Shown here: positions 1 to 5,383 of the stretch, one piece after another
How the letters are laid out: each line of letters starts with the position of its first letter
Numbering within the stretch: the stretch's first letter is position 1
NCBI GenBank assembly: GCA_947456845.1
Contig: CANGUJ010000144.1
Location: 1-8,521, forward strand
Direction of reading: 5' to 3'
Length of the DNA stretch: 8,521 nt
Source of the DNA: Burkholderiales bacterium
GTDB lineage: Bacteria; Pseudomonadota; Gammaproteobacteria; Burkholderiales; JAEUOS01
Translations under genes and position numbers: made by a program
Notes under the pieces: generated by a model
The model's input: only the letters and a program-made list of their open reading frames with translations
Told to the model about the DNA's origin: nothing
The model's database searches: none

Positions 1-116
1 ATGCGAAACCTGAACCTGCAGCCGAAGCTGCAAAGCCTGCCGAAGACGCACCGAAGGCGCCCGCAAAGCGCGTGCGCAAGGCTGCGGCACCTGCAGCTGA
101 CGGCAACAAGGAGTAG
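1..116 (+). CDS. rpsC: 30S ribosomal protein S3, C-terminal end (partial)
   Basis: Only the last 37 codons are present, read in frame from position 3 to a TAG at 114-116. The start and the KH and S3 C-terminal domains lie upstream of the window. The visible residues form a low-complexity tail rich in Ala, Pro and Lys (for example AKPEPAAEAAKPAED and APAKRVRKAAAP), as is common for the extended basic C-terminus of S3 in Proteobacteria. S3 lies at the mRNA entry side of the 30S subunit. The call rests mainly on position: S3 directly precedes L16 in the S10 operon, and the gap to rplP is only 5 nt. The AAGGAG at the end of this gene (108-113) also serves as the ribosome binding site of rplP. The tail alone is too simple in composition to prove identity. 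Confidence 0.88.
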   Translation, partial: AKPEPAAEAAKPAEDAPKAPAKRVRKAAAPAADGNKE

Positions 117-121
117 TCATC

Positions 122-538
122 ATGCTGCAACCAGCACGCCGCAAGTACCGCAAGGAACAAAAGGGGCGCAACAAAGGAATCGCCACCCGTGGCACCAAGG
201 TGTCGTTTGGCGAGTACGGCCTGAAAGCAACCGGCCGCGGCCGACTGACCGCGCGTCAGATTGAGGCTGCGCGTCGTGCGATGACGCGTCATATCAAGCG
301 CGGCGGACGGATCTGGATTCGTATTTTCCCGGACAAGCCGATATCGTCAAAACCCGCCGAAGTGCGGATGGGTAACGGCAAGGGTAACCCGGAATACTAC
401 GTTGCTGAAATTCAGCCCGGCAAGGTTCTTTATGAGATGGATGGCGTGGATGAGACGCTGGCCCGAGAAGCGTTTCGCCTCGCTTCCGCCAAGCTGCCGA
501 TCGCCACGACTTTCGTCAGCCGTCAGGTTGGCGCCTGA
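122..538 (+). CDS. rplP: 50S ribosomal protein L16
   Basis: L16 is a 50S protein near the A-site tRNA and the peptidyl transferase centre, needed for late large-subunit assembly. The 138-residue product matches family length and begins with the typical MLQPARRKYRKEQKGRN. Conserved stretches include LKATGRGRLTARQIEAARRA (about 34-53), WIRIFPDKP (65-73), and the EVRMGNGKGNPEYYVAEIQPG loop with PGKVLYEMDGV following. Arg82 corresponds to E. coli Arg81, the residue hydroxylated by the YcfD/RoxA oxygenase; whether it is modified here cannot be seen. The start is set by AAGGAG at 108-113, 8 nt before the ATG, overlapping the end of rpsC, so translation is probably coupled. The rpmC gene follows after 17 nt. 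Frame is intact. Confidence 0.99.
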   Translation: MLQPARRKYRKEQKGRNKGIATRGTKVSFGEYGLKATGRGRLTARQIEAARRAMTRHIKRGGRIWIRIFPDKPISSKPAEVRMGNGKGNPEYYVAEIQPGKVLYEMDGVDETLAREAFRLASAKLPIATTFVSRQVGA

Positions 539-555
539 TACAGGAGCTATATCCA

Positions 556-753
556 ATGAAAGCCAGTGAACTGCGCGCCAAGGACGAGGGCGCATTGACG
601 AAGGAGTTGGCGGATCTGCTGAGGGCACAGTTCTCCGTGCGTATGCAAGTCGCTACCCAGCAGCTGACCAACACGAGCCAAATCAAGAAAACCCGCCGCG
701 ATATCGCGCGCGTCCGCACGGTGATGCGCGAGGCGCAGTTGAAGAAAGCCTGA
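556..753 (+). CDS. rpmC: 50S ribosomal protein L29
   Basis: L29 is a small two-helix protein at the polypeptide exit side of the 50S subunit, next to L23, where trigger factor and SRP dock. The product has 65 residues, normal for the family, and is predicted to be helical throughout. It opens MKASELRAKDEGALTKEL and carries the conserved core LLRAQFSVRMQVATQQLTNT followed by QIKKTRRDIARVRTVMRE, a version I associate with Betaproteobacteria. A GGAG at 543-546 precedes the ATG by 9 nt. It lies between rplP and rpsQ, 17 nt from each, which is the standard L16-L29-S17 order. No oddities are seen. Confidence 0.98.
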   Translation: MKASELRAKDEGALTKELADLLRAQFSVRMQVATQQLTNTSQIKKTRRDIARVRTVMREAQLKKA

Positions 754-770
754 CAAGGGAGCAACATCGC

Positions 771-1061
771 ATGAACCAACCTGCCGAACAAGCTTCGATC
801 GCCAAGGTGTCGCTCAAGCGCACGCTCATCGGGCGCGTCGTGAGCGACAAGATGGATAAGACCGTGACCGTGCTAGTCGAGCGCCGCGTCAAGCATCCGG
901 TGATCGGCAAGTACATCACACGATCGAAAAAGTTTCACGCCCACAGCGAGCGCAATGAATTCAAGATGGGTGACACCGTCGAGATAGAGGAAACCGCGCC
1001 GATTTCAAAGACTAAGGCATGGAAAGTCGCGCGCTTAGTCACCAAATCCCGCGAAATCTGA
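771..1061 (+). CDS. rpsQ: 30S ribosomal protein S17
   Basis: S17 is an OB-fold primary binding protein that contacts 16S rRNA in the 5' domain and helps early 30S assembly. The 96-residue product carries the family core GRVVSDKMDKTVTVLVERRV (21-40), KHPVIGKYI (41-49), RSKKFHAHSE (51-60) and the late KTKAWKVARLV (80-90). It is about a dozen residues longer than E. coli S17; the extra is a short polar N-terminal lead (MNQPAEQASIAKVS) before the core. No other in-frame Met occurs before Met28, which would cut into the core, so the first ATG is kept. AAGGGAG lies about 10 nt upstream. This is the last gene of the S10 operon: a 187-nt gap with a promoter follows. Confidence 0.98.
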   Translation: MNQPAEQASIAKVSLKRTLIGRVVSDKMDKTVTVLVERRVKHPVIGKYITRSKKFHAHSERNEFKMGDTVEIEETAPISKTKAWKVARLVTKSREI

Positions 1062-1067
1062 AAGTGC

Positions 1068-1096
1068 TTGCGGGCTAGGCCAGGCGACGCTATACT
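1068..1096 (+). promoter_or_regulatory. Probable sigma-70 promoter of the spc operon
   Basis: A -35-like TTGCGG at 1068-1073 is separated by exactly 17 nt from TATACT at 1091-1096, which matches five of six consensus -10 bases. The first three -35 bases match consensus. Transcription would be expected to start around 1101-1104, where AAAGGC offers purines. The promoter begins 7 nt after the rpsQ stop and lies about 150 nt before rplN, the same place as the known E. coli spc promoter in its rpsQ-rplN gap. Element match and spacing are seen directly; activity is inferred. The genes may also be reached by read-through from the S10 operon, since no terminator lies between. Confidence 0.75.
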
Positions 1097-1102
1097 TAAA
1101 GG

Positions 1103-1248
1103 CTTTTCCGCATTTCCCGCTCCGCGGGGAATTGAAGACCGCGGTCGTTACCGGCCGTTACGCTAGTTCCTACACTGTGCCCGAACGGGCTCCAAAACTG
1201 ACCGGCACCACAAGGGTGGCGGGAAAAGTTGGATAAGGGTGAAGAATC
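1103..1248 (+). promoter_or_regulatory. spc operon 5' leader with competing inverted repeats
   Basis: This non-coding stretch lies between the probable promoter and rplN; I see no credible small ORF in it. A strong hairpin has ATTTCCCGC (1112-1120) pairing with GCGGGGAAT (1124-1132) through one G-U pair, with a 3-nt loop. The palindrome GACCGCGGTC sits at 1137-1146. GCCC/GGGC with loop GAAC sits at 1179-1190, and CACC/GGTG at 1206-1218. The left arm TTTCCCGC (1113-1120) is also a perfect complement of GCGGGAAA (1219-1226). The heptamer AAGGGTG occurs twice, at 1212-1218 and again at 1235-1241 as the rplN ribosome binding site. No U-tract follows any hairpin, so a terminator is not supported. 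A regulatory role is inferred only. Confidence 0.45.
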
Positions 1249-1617
1249 ATGATTCAAATGCAGTCAAGGCTCGACGTGGCCGACAACACGGGTGCGCGCT
1301 CCGTCATGTGCATCAAGGTGCTTGGCGGGTCGAAACGTCGCTACGCATCCATCGGCGACGTCATCAAGGTGTCGATCAAAGACGCCGCCCCGCGCGGGCG
1401 GGTCAAGAAGGGCGAGGTTTACAACGCCGTGGTGGTCCGTACGTCAAAGGGCGTGCGCCGCAATGACGGCTCTTTGATCAAATTCGACGGCAACGCTGCC
1501 GTACTTCTCAATGCCAAGCTTGAGCCGATTGGAACGCGTATCTTCGGGCCGGTCACGCGCGAGCTGCGAACCGAGCGCTTCATGAAGATCGTTTCGCTCG
1601 CACCGGAGGTTCTGTAA
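1249..1617 (+). CDS. rplN: 50S ribosomal protein L14
   Basis: L14 is a beta-barrel 50S protein on the subunit interface. It contacts 16S rRNA helix 14 to form an intersubunit bridge, and in many bacteria is the target of the silencing factor RsfS. The 122-residue length is canonical. Family features are plain: MIQMQSRLDVADNTGAR at the start, KVLGGSKRRYASIGD (23-37), RTSKGVRRNDGSLIKFDGNA (64-83), then GTRIFGPVTRELR (95-107) and the closing KIVSLAPEVL. The start follows AAGGGTGA (1235-1242). It is the first gene after the spc promoter. Its TAA overlaps the rplX ATG by one base (TAATG at 1615-1619), so rplX is probably translationally coupled to it. Confidence 0.99.
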   Translation: MIQMQSRLDVADNTGARSVMCIKVLGGSKRRYASIGDVIKVSIKDAAPRGRVKKGEVYNAVVVRTSKGVRRNDGSLIKFDGNAAVLLNAKLEPIGTRIFGPVTRELRTERFMKIVSLAPEVL

Positions 1618-1937
1618 TGGAAAAAATCCGCAAGGGCGACGACGTGATCGTAATCGCCGGGCGCGACAAGGGCAAGCGCGGCAGCGTACTCAGGCGTATC
1701 GATGGGACGCATGTTGTTGTCGAGGGCGTAAACACGGTCAAGAAGCACACCAAGCCCAATCCGATGAAAGGCCAGACCGGCGGTGTTGTCGACAAGACGA
1801 TGCCCATCGACGTTTCGAACGTCGCAATTTTCAACCCCTCGACCCAGAAGGCGGATCGGGTGGGCTTCAAGGTTCTCGACGACAGTCGCAAGGTGCGGAT
1901 ATTCCGTTCGACCGGCGCTGAAGTCGACGCCAAATAA
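1617..1937 (+). CDS. rplX: 50S ribosomal protein L24
   Basis: L24 is one of the two assembly-initiator proteins of the 50S subunit and binds the 5' end of 23S rRNA near the exit tunnel. The 106-residue product carries the KOW motif at about residues 7-33 (GDDVIVIAGRDKGKRGSVLR), then VEGVNTVKKHTKPNP (35-49) and GGVVDKTMPIDVSNVAIFNP (55-74), all typical of bacterial L24. The start codon shares its A with the rplN stop. A strong GGAGG lies at 1605-1609 inside the end of rplN, 7 nt upstream. The arrangement favours re-initiation by ribosomes finishing rplN. Length is normal and no disruption is seen. Confidence 0.99.
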   Translation: MEKIRKGDDVIVIAGRDKGKRGSVLRRIDGTHVVVEGVNTVKKHTKPNPMKGQTGGVVDKTMPIDVSNVAIFNPSTQKADRVGFKVLDDSRKVRIFRSTGAEVDAK

Positions 1938-1950
1938 GTACGCAAGAGGT

Positions 1951-2002
1951 ATCCAGGATGGCGCGTCTGCAACAGCAATACAAAGAACAGATTGTTCCTG
2001 AT
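1951..2002 (+). promoter_or_regulatory. Candidate S8-type translational operator at the rplE start
   Basis: The start of rplE can form a two-part stem. AGCAAT (1974-1979) pairs with ATTGTT (1991-1996), using one G-U pair, around an 11-nt loop. Directly below it, CAGG (1954-1957) pairs with CCTG (1997-2000), and AT (1951-1952) with AT (2001-2002), leaving one bulged C. The start codon at 1958 lies in the large one-sided internal loop. In E. coli, S8 represses the spc operon by binding a stem at the start of rplE that resembles its 16S site. Here the inner stem uses codons 6-7 and 12-13 of rplE, nearly the same positions. The pairs are weak and were found by eye, and the match to the S8 consensus is not shown. 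Confidence 0.28.
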
Positions 2003-2497
2003 CTGATGTCTAAGTTCGCCTTCAAGTCGGTCATGGAGGTTCCGCGGATCACCAAGGTAACGTTGAATATGGGTGTATCTGAGGCCGTGGCCGACAAAAA
2101 GGTCATGGATCACGCGGTCGGCGACATGACCAAGATCGCCGGCCAGAAGCCCGTGGTGACTCTTTCCAAAAAGGCTATCGCCGGCTTCAAGATTCGCCAA
2201 GGCTACCCCATCGGTTGCATGGTGACCTTGCGGGGAGAGCGGATGTATGAGTTCATCGACCGCTTCGTCACCATCGCCCTGCCGCGCGTGCGCGACTTCC
2301 GCGGCATTTCGGGTCGATCGTTCGACGGTCGCGGGAACTACAACATCGGTGTCAGGGAGCAGATCATTTTTCCGGAGATCGAATACGACAAGATCGACGC
2401 GATCCGTGGCATGAACATCAGTATCACGACCACCGCGAAGACCGACGAGCATGCGCGCGCGTTGCTTGCCGCATTTCGCTTTCCGTTCAAGACATAA
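1958..2497 (+). CDS. rplE: 50S ribosomal protein L5
   Basis: L5 binds 5S rRNA, forms part of the central protuberance and contacts P-site tRNA. At 179 residues it has the usual length for proteobacterial L5. Recognisable stretches are VPRITKVTLNMGVSEA (28-43), AGQKPVVTLSKKAIAGFKIR (61-80) with GYPIGCMVTLRGERMYEF after it, RDFRGISGRSFDGRGNYNIG (112-131) and FPEIEYDKID (138-147). The first ATG is chosen: AAGAGG at 1944-1949 precedes it by 8 nt, and MARLQQQYKEQIVPDLM aligns with the normal N-terminus. The gaps are 20 nt to rplX and 10 nt to rpsN. In E. coli the start of this gene is where S8 acts as repressor; a possible counterpart stem is listed separately. Confidence 0.99.
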   Translation: MARLQQQYKEQIVPDLMSKFAFKSVMEVPRITKVTLNMGVSEAVADKKVMDHAVGDMTKIAGQKPVVTLSKKAIAGFKIRQGYPIGCMVTLRGERMYEFIDRFVTIALPRVRDFRGISGRSFDGRGNYNIGVREQIIFPEIEYDKIDAIRGMNISITTTAKTDEHARALLAAFRFPFKT

Positions 2498-2507
2498 GGC
2501 GACCACG

Positions 2508-2813
2508 ATGGCCAAACTTTCCCTCATCAACCGCCAGGTCAAGCGCGAGCAGCAGGTCAAGAAGTACGCGCCCAAGCGCAAGGCTCTTCTTGCGATCATC
2601 AACGACACCAAGCGCACCGACGAGGAGCGCATGGAGGCGCGGCAGAAGCTCCAATCGCTGCCGCGCGATGCTAGCCCGACGCGCTTGCGGAATCGTTGTG
2701 AACTTACCGGCCGCCCGCGCGGCACCTTCCGGAAGTTCGGCCTGGCGCGCAACAAGCTCCGCGAGGTGGCGATGCGGGGTGAGGTTCCGGGTCTGGTCAA
2801 GGCCAGCTGGTAA
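2508..2813 (+). CDS. rpsN: 30S ribosomal protein S14 (long, zinc-free form)
   Basis: S14 sits in the head of the 30S subunit and is added late in assembly. The 101-residue product is the long form lacking the zinc ribbon: only one cysteine (Cys64) is present, within RNRCELTGRPRGTFRKFGLA (61-80), where zinc-binding short forms have a CxxC pair. The C-terminus GEVPGLVKASW is typical. The ATG at 2508 is chosen over upstream in-frame codons because MAKLSLINRQVKREQQVKKY is the normal beginning and AAGGCGA (2496-2502) is suitably placed at the end of rplE. The longer reading would add unrelated residues overlapping rplE. The gene lies between rplE and rpsH, as in most bacterial spc operons. Confidence 0.98.
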   Translation: MAKLSLINRQVKREQQVKKYAPKRKALLAIINDTKRTDEERMEARQKLQSLPRDASPTRLRNRCELTGRPRGTFRKFGLARNKLREVAMRGEVPGLVKASW

Positions 2814-2844
2814 GGCGAATGAAACAGGTTAGGAGAAACAAGTC

Positions 2845-3240
2845 ATGAGCATGAGCGATCCAATCGCCGATATGCTGACCCGTATCCGCAACGCGCAGTC
2901 CGCTGAGAAAGGCCAAGTCGCGATGCCTTCCTCGAAACTGAAGCTTTCAATCGCAAAGGTCCTCAAGGACGAAGGCTACATCGACGACTATGTTGTTCGT
3001 GAGGATGCCGGCAAGGCCGAACTGACCATCGCCCTCAAGTATTACTCGGGCAAGCCGGTCATCGACCGCATCGAACGGATTAGTCGGCCCGGTTTGCGTA
3101 TCTACAAAGGGAAGGAAGACATTCCCCGCGTAATGAACGGCTTGGGTGTCGCGATTCTCTCAACCTCCAAAGGCGTCATGACCGACCGGAAGGCGCGTGC
3201 CTCGGGCGTTGGTGGCGAAGTCCTTTGCGTAGTCGCCTAA
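2845..3240 (+). CDS. rpsH: 30S ribosomal protein S8
   Basis: S8 is a primary binding protein of the 16S central domain and, in E. coli, the autogenous repressor of the spc operon. The 131-residue product shows SDPIADMLTRIRNAQ (4-18), the RISRPGLRIYKGKEDIPRV segment (78-96) and the diagnostic STSKGVMTDRKAR (106-118) in the C-terminal RNA-binding domain. The ATG at 2845 is chosen because AGGAGA (2831-2836) is 8 nt upstream. A second in-frame ATG lies two codons later (2851), but it would be less well spaced. The gap to rpsN is 31 nt. Whether S8 regulates this operon here is inferred from the family. Confidence 0.99.
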   Translation: MSMSDPIADMLTRIRNAQSAEKGQVAMPSSKLKLSIAKVLKDEGYIDDYVVREDAGKAELTIALKYYSGKPVIDRIERISRPGLRIYKGKEDIPRVMNGLGVAILSTSKGVMTDRKARASGVGGEVLCVVA

Positions 3241-3253
3241 GGGAGAATGGCAC

Positions 3254-3787
3254 ATGTCAAGAGTTGGCAAGAACCCGGTAGCTCTTCCCCAAGGCGTGGA
3301 AGCGACTATCGATGCCGGTCAGATCACCGTTAATGGCCCGCTTGGTTCGTTGACGCAGGCGATCAACAGTGCGGTTTCCATCGTCAAGGACGGGGAGAGC
3401 CTGAAAGTCGTGCCCGCGAACGATTCCCGTAACGCGGATGCGATGTCGGGCACTTTCCGCGCGTTGGTGAACAACATGGTCCAGGGCGTGACCAAGGGCT
3501 TCGAGAAAAAGCTCACGCTGGTTGGCGTCGGGTATCGTGCGCAGGCGCAGGGCGACAAGCTGAATCTGTCCCTGGGCTTTTCCCACCCGGTCGTACATAC
3601 CATGCCCAAGGGCGTCAAGTGCGAGACCCCGCAACAGACCGAAATTCTGATCAAGGGTATCGACCGGCAGCAAGTTGGCCAGGTTGCCGCCGAAGTGCGC
3701 GCCTATCGCCCGCCGGAGCCCTATAAGGGCAAGGGCGTCCGTTACGCCGATGAGCGCGTGATCATCAAAGAGACCAAGAAGAAGTAA
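3254..3787 (+). CDS. rplF: 50S ribosomal protein L6
   Basis: L6 lies near the base of the L7/L12 stalk and the sarcin-ricin loop, and is important in late 50S assembly. The 177-residue product consists of the usual two duplicated L6 domains, about residues 1-82 and 83-170. It opens with MSRVGKNPVALPQGVEA and ends with the family signature RPPEPYKGKGVRYADE (152-167) and a lysine-rich tail. KKLTLVGVGYRAQ (85-97) and LGFSHPV (107-113) are also typical. GGGAGA at 3241-3246 sets the start, 7 nt upstream. Gaps of 13 and 12 nt separate it from rpsH and rplR. Nothing unusual is seen. Confidence 0.99.
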   Translation: MSRVGKNPVALPQGVEATIDAGQITVNGPLGSLTQAINSAVSIVKDGESLKVVPANDSRNADAMSGTFRALVNNMVQGVTKGFEKKLTLVGVGYRAQAQGDKLNLSLGFSHPVVHTMPKGVKCETPQQTEILIKGIDRQQVGQVAAEVRAYRPPEPYKGKGVRYADERVIIKETKKK

Positions 3788-3799
3788 GGGGTCATCACC

Positions 3800-4147
3800 A
3801 TGGACAAGACAGCATCGCGCTTGCGGCGCGCAAAACAAACGCGGCATAAGATCGCCGAGCTTAAGGTCAATCGCCTGACGGTTCATCGCACGAATAGCCA
3901 CATCTACGCTCAGGTCATCGGCTCCGGCCGTGTCCTCGCAAGTGCCTCCACCAACGAAGCGGAGGTTCGCAAGGCGCTGGCCAATGGCGGCAATGCTCAA
4001 GCCGCTGCTGTGGTGGGTAAACGGATCGCCGAAAAGGCGCAAGCCGCCGGGGTGACCGCGGTCGCATTCGATCGGTCCGGGTTTGCTTACCATGGCCGCG
4101 TCAAGGCGTTGGCCGAAGCCGCGCGTGAAGCCGGCCTCAAGTTCTAG
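3800..4147 (+). CDS. rplR: 50S ribosomal protein L18
   Basis: L18 binds 5S rRNA together with L5 and L25 and anchors it to the central protuberance. The 115-residue length is close to that of E. coli L18. The N-terminus is short and basic (MDKTASRLRRAKQTRHKI), as expected for rRNA contact. The C-terminal half carries VVGKRIAEKAQAAGV (71-85) and the diagnostic FDRSGFAYHGRVKALAEAAR (90-109), ending GLKF. AAGGGG in the rplF-rplR gap provides the binding site about 9 nt before the ATG. Frame is intact and order is standard. Confidence 0.98.
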   Translation: MDKTASRLRRAKQTRHKIAELKVNRLTVHRTNSHIYAQVIGSGRVLASASTNEAEVRKALANGGNAQAAAVVGKRIAEKAQAAGVTAVAFDRSGFAYHGRVKALAEAAREAGLKF

Positions 4148-4158
4148 GCGGAAAAAAT

Positions 4159-4683
4159 ATGGCAAAGATGCAAAAGGTACAAGCCGGCGCCGAAGGCCGC
4201 GATGACGGCCTGAAGGAAAAGATGATCGCGGTCAACCGCGTCACTAAGGTGGTCAAGGGCGGCCGCATTCTGGGTTTCGCGGCACTGACCGTCGTCGGTG
4301 ACGGTGATGGCCGGATCGGCATGGGCAAGGGTAAGTCGCGCGAAGTGCCGGTAGCGGTTCAGAAGGCGATGGAGGAGGCGCGTCGCAAGATGGTCAAGGT
4401 GTCTTTGAAGAACGGCACCCTGCAGCACGCCATCGTGGGCGTCCACGGTGCGGCGAAGGTGTTCATGCAGCCGGCCAGCGAAGGCACGGGCATCATCGCC
4501 GGCGGCCCTATGCGCGCGGTGTTCGAAGTGGTGGGTGTAACCAATGTCTTGGCGAAATGCCAGGGGTCGACCAATCCCTATAACGTTGTACGAGCTACCT
4601 TAGACGGCCTGACCAAGATGACGACCCCCGCTGAAGTTGCCGCCAAGCGCGGCAAGACAGTGGAAGAAGTACTCGGCACCTGA
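4159..4683 (+). CDS. rpsE: 30S ribosomal protein S5
   Basis: S5 lies at the mRNA entry channel of the 30S subunit, takes part in mRNA unwinding and affects decoding accuracy. Of 174 residues, the N-terminal double-stranded-RNA-binding fold spans about 18-82 and includes KGGRILGFAALTVVGDGDGR (33-52) and GKGKSREVPVAVQKAMEEAR (56-75). The C-terminal domain has GTGIIAGGPMRAVFE (109-123) and GSTNPYNVVRATLDGL (136-151). The loop around VTKVVKGG (28-35) corresponds to the region altered in spectinomycin-resistant S5; it looks wild-type in form. The binding site AGGCGG (4146-4151) overlaps the rplR stop and is moderate. Gap to rplR is 11 nt. Confidence 0.99.
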   Translation: MAKMQKVQAGAEGRDDGLKEKMIAVNRVTKVVKGGRILGFAALTVVGDGDGRIGMGKGKSREVPVAVQKAMEEARRKMVKVSLKNGTLQHAIVGVHGAAKVFMQPASEGTGIIAGGPMRAVFEVVGVTNVLAKCQGSTNPYNVVRATLDGLTKMTTPAEVAAKRGKTVEEVLGT

Positions 4684-4693
4684 GGAGCACCAC

Positions 4694-4876
4694 ATGACAG
4701 CAAAGAAAACCCTGACCGTCACACTCGTAAAGAGCCCGAACGGTACCAGCGAAAAGCACCGCGCGACCGTTCGGGGCCTCGGCTTGCGGCGTTTGAATTC
4801 CTCGCGCGTGCTTGAAGATACGCCTGCGGTTCGGGGAATGATCAACCGGGTGTATTACCTGGTCAAGGCGCAGTAA
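4694..4876 (+). CDS. rpmD: 50S ribosomal protein L30
   Basis: L30 is a small 50S protein packed between 23S rRNA helices; it is often dispensable in bacteria and absent from some lineages. The product has 60 residues, the usual size. It reads KKTLTVTLVKSPNGTSEKHR (4-23), TVRGLGLRRLNSSRVLED (25-42), then TPAVRGMINRVYYLVKAQ, matching the bacterial L30 fold of one strand-helix-strand-helix-strand unit. GAGGAG (4682-4687) lies 6 nt before the ATG, overlapping the rpsE stop, which fixes this start rather than the upstream in-frame ATG at 4637 inside rpsE. The place between rpsE and rplO is standard. Confidence 0.98.
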   Translation: MTAKKTLTVTLVKSPNGTSEKHRATVRGLGLRRLNSSRVLEDTPAVRGMINRVYYLVKAQ

Positions 4877-4906
4877 TCCTTTCCACATGTGATACACGGA
4901 CTCGAC

Positions 4907-5347
4907 ATGAAACTCAATACGCTCAAGCCGGCTGAAGGCGCAAAGCACGCGAAGCGCCGCGTCGGGCGCGGCATAGGATCTGGTATCGGCAAGACGGCAG
5001 GCCGCGGTCACAAAGGCCAGAAGTCTCGTGCCGGCGGCTTCCACAAAGTCGGTTTCGAGGGCGGCCAGATGCCTCTGCAGCGTCGCCTCCCCAAGCGGGG
5101 TTTCTTTTCGCGGTCGCGCGAGTTCGTGGCAGAAGTGCGCCTAAACGAGCTTCAGGCCGTTCAAGGCAACGAAGTGTCCTTGGCAAGCCTCAAGGCGGCC
5201 GGAGTGGTCCCGTCCCTGGCTTTGCGGGCGAAGGTCATCCTTTCCGGCAAGATCGAAAAAAGCGTCAAGCTGCTTGACGTGTCGGCAACCAAGGGTGCCA
5301 GGGCTGCTATTGAGGCTGCGGGCGGTTCGGTCGCTGATGCGGCGTAA
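4907..5347 (+). CDS. rplO: 50S ribosomal protein L15
   Basis: L15 is a 50S assembly protein whose long basic N-terminal extension threads into 23S rRNA. The 146-residue product has the typical MKLNTLKPAEGAKHAKRRVG start. It then shows the Gly- and Lys-rich GRGIGSGIGKTAGRGHKGQK (20-39), EGGQMPLQRRLPKRGF (51-66), and a globular C-terminal half ending in an Ala-rich stretch. The ATG at 4907 is preferred over an in-frame GTG at 4889: all family members begin MKLN or similar. The binding site is weak (GGA at 4898-4900). The gap after rpmD is 30 nt and secY follows after 36 nt, the universal L15-SecY pairing. Confidence 0.98.
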   Translation: MKLNTLKPAEGAKHAKRRVGRGIGSGIGKTAGRGHKGQKSRAGGFHKVGFEGGQMPLQRRLPKRGFFSRSREFVAEVRLNELQAVQGNEVSLASLKAAGVVPSLALRAKVILSGKIEKSVKLLDVSATKGARAAIEAAGGSVADAA

Positions 5348-5383
5348 TCGTCGGATAACCGAAAATTTCGGGATTGATCGCGC

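Noticed and set aside
1112..1132. Hairpin ATTTCCCGC/GCGGGGAAT as an intrinsic terminator of the S10 operon
   Set aside because: No run of T follows the stem (the next bases are TGAAGACC), and it lies downstream of the spc promoter, so a leader structure is more likely.
1580..2800. Long open frame of 406 codons on the minus strand opposite rplX, rplE and rpsN
   Set aside because: It lies fully antisense to three intact ribosomal protein genes in GC-rich DNA, where long antisense frames are common. Its translation is Arg- and Ser-rich without a recognisable domain.
3257..4165. Open frame of 302 codons on the minus strand opposite rplF and rplR
   Set aside because: It mirrors the codon pattern of the two real genes, with no recognisable family and no binding site or operon context.
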